The position numbers and the translations under genes were made by a program. Shown here one piece after another: positions 34,682 through 34,911 of a stretch of DNA of 34,911 nucleotides. This stretch comes from Flavobacterium soyangense (lineage in GTDB: Bacteria > Bacteroidota > Bacteroidia > Flavobacteriales > Flavobacteriaceae): the NCBI RefSeq assembly GCF_015277675.1, contig NZ_JADHEC010000037.1:1-34911 (forward strand), read 5' to 3'. The notes under the pieces are model-generated. The model was given only the letters and a program-made list of their open reading frames with translations. It was not told the origin of the DNA and did not search any database. Positions within the stretch are counted from its first letter, which is position 1. The number at the start of each line of letters is the position of its first letter.

Positions 34682-34812
34682 TTAATCGCCAAGGCTCGGA
34701 CTAAATCTTCTTTTTTATGTCTGCTTAATGGAATTTTTGTGATTCCAATTTCGGCAAATCTGCTATTAAAGCGTTCTACTTTATCAATATTAATAATCAC
34801 TATCGACCGACA
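34678..34812 (-). pseudogene. C-terminal remnant of a LytTR response regulator
   Basis: On the - strand about 44 codons read RSIVIINIDKVERF, FAEIGITKIPLSRHKKED and LVRALAIN before a TAA at 34680-34678. This is the end of a LytTR DNA-binding domain. Directly upstream the frame meets a stop (within GCCTAAATCTTAG), and no receiver domain or start is present, so only the tail survives. The final 99 bases (34813-34911) show no gene, only a small CCTAG/CTAGG palindrome at 34846-34861. Confidence 0.7.
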
Positions 34813-34911
34813 AAACTAAGATTTAGGCAATAAATTCCTTTTAACCCTAGTAAATGCTAGGATTATTTTGTAAAATAAAAAACCTACCTCCCTATATTTC
34901 AGAAGAATTGC

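Overview
The window looks like chromosome of a Bacteroidota species, most likely a Flavobacterium or close relative in the Flavobacteriaceae. The DNA is AT-rich. It has a SusC/SusD pair, surface lipoproteins with acidic residues after the lipid cysteine, promoters of the Bacteroidota -7 type (TAnnTTTG), LytTR regulators, and a nadC / YihY / priA run that I recall as typical of flavobacteria. No rRNA, tRNA, CRISPR array or classical transposase gene was seen.

Left half (1-18318, + strand): after the 3' part of a saccharopine/alanine-dehydrogenase-like gene comes a polysaccharide utilisation locus. Its parts are a membrane-spanning one-component regulator (propeller-type sensor, Y_Y_Y domain, LuxR-type HTH), SusC, SusD, a LamG-domain surface lipoprotein, a GH144-like lipoprotein and a GH3 beta-glucosidase. 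GH144 plus GH3 is the known pairing for beta-1,2-glucan (sophoro-oligosaccharide) breakdown. A second, tightly packed unit with its own promoter-like box follows: a GH97 with all three catalytic glutamates of the inverting (SusB) type, a GH43-like propeller with discoidin and FN3-like modules, and an M28 metallopeptidase. The substrate may therefore be a mixed or decorated glucan. A perfect 34-bp palindrome separates the binding genes from the enzyme genes.

Middle (18335-29600, mostly - strand): a frameshifted, truncated YfcC-family transporter remnant; a three-gene membrane cassette (DUF1624 protein, MBOAT O-acyltransferase, SGNH-like protein) likely to acylate an exported glycan; a four-gene group of an NTF2-like secreted protein, an atypical short-chain dehydrogenase, a secreted VOC protein and a lipoprotein with two tandem dimeric-barrel repeats; a TPR histidine kinase with a LytTR response regulator; and an M19 dipeptidase broken by a one-base frameshift in an A/T run.

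Right end (29905-34911, + strand): nadC, YihY and priA. A roughly 475-bp element has been placed exactly between nadC and YihY. It carries a four-helix-bundle (23S rRNA IVP family) gene and has 12-bp perfect inverted ends and a heptamer tandem repeat. The window closes with a C-terminal LytTR remnant that overlaps the priA stop codon.

Decayed or truncated pieces occur at both ends and at the PUL border, which suggests an actively rearranging chromosome region.
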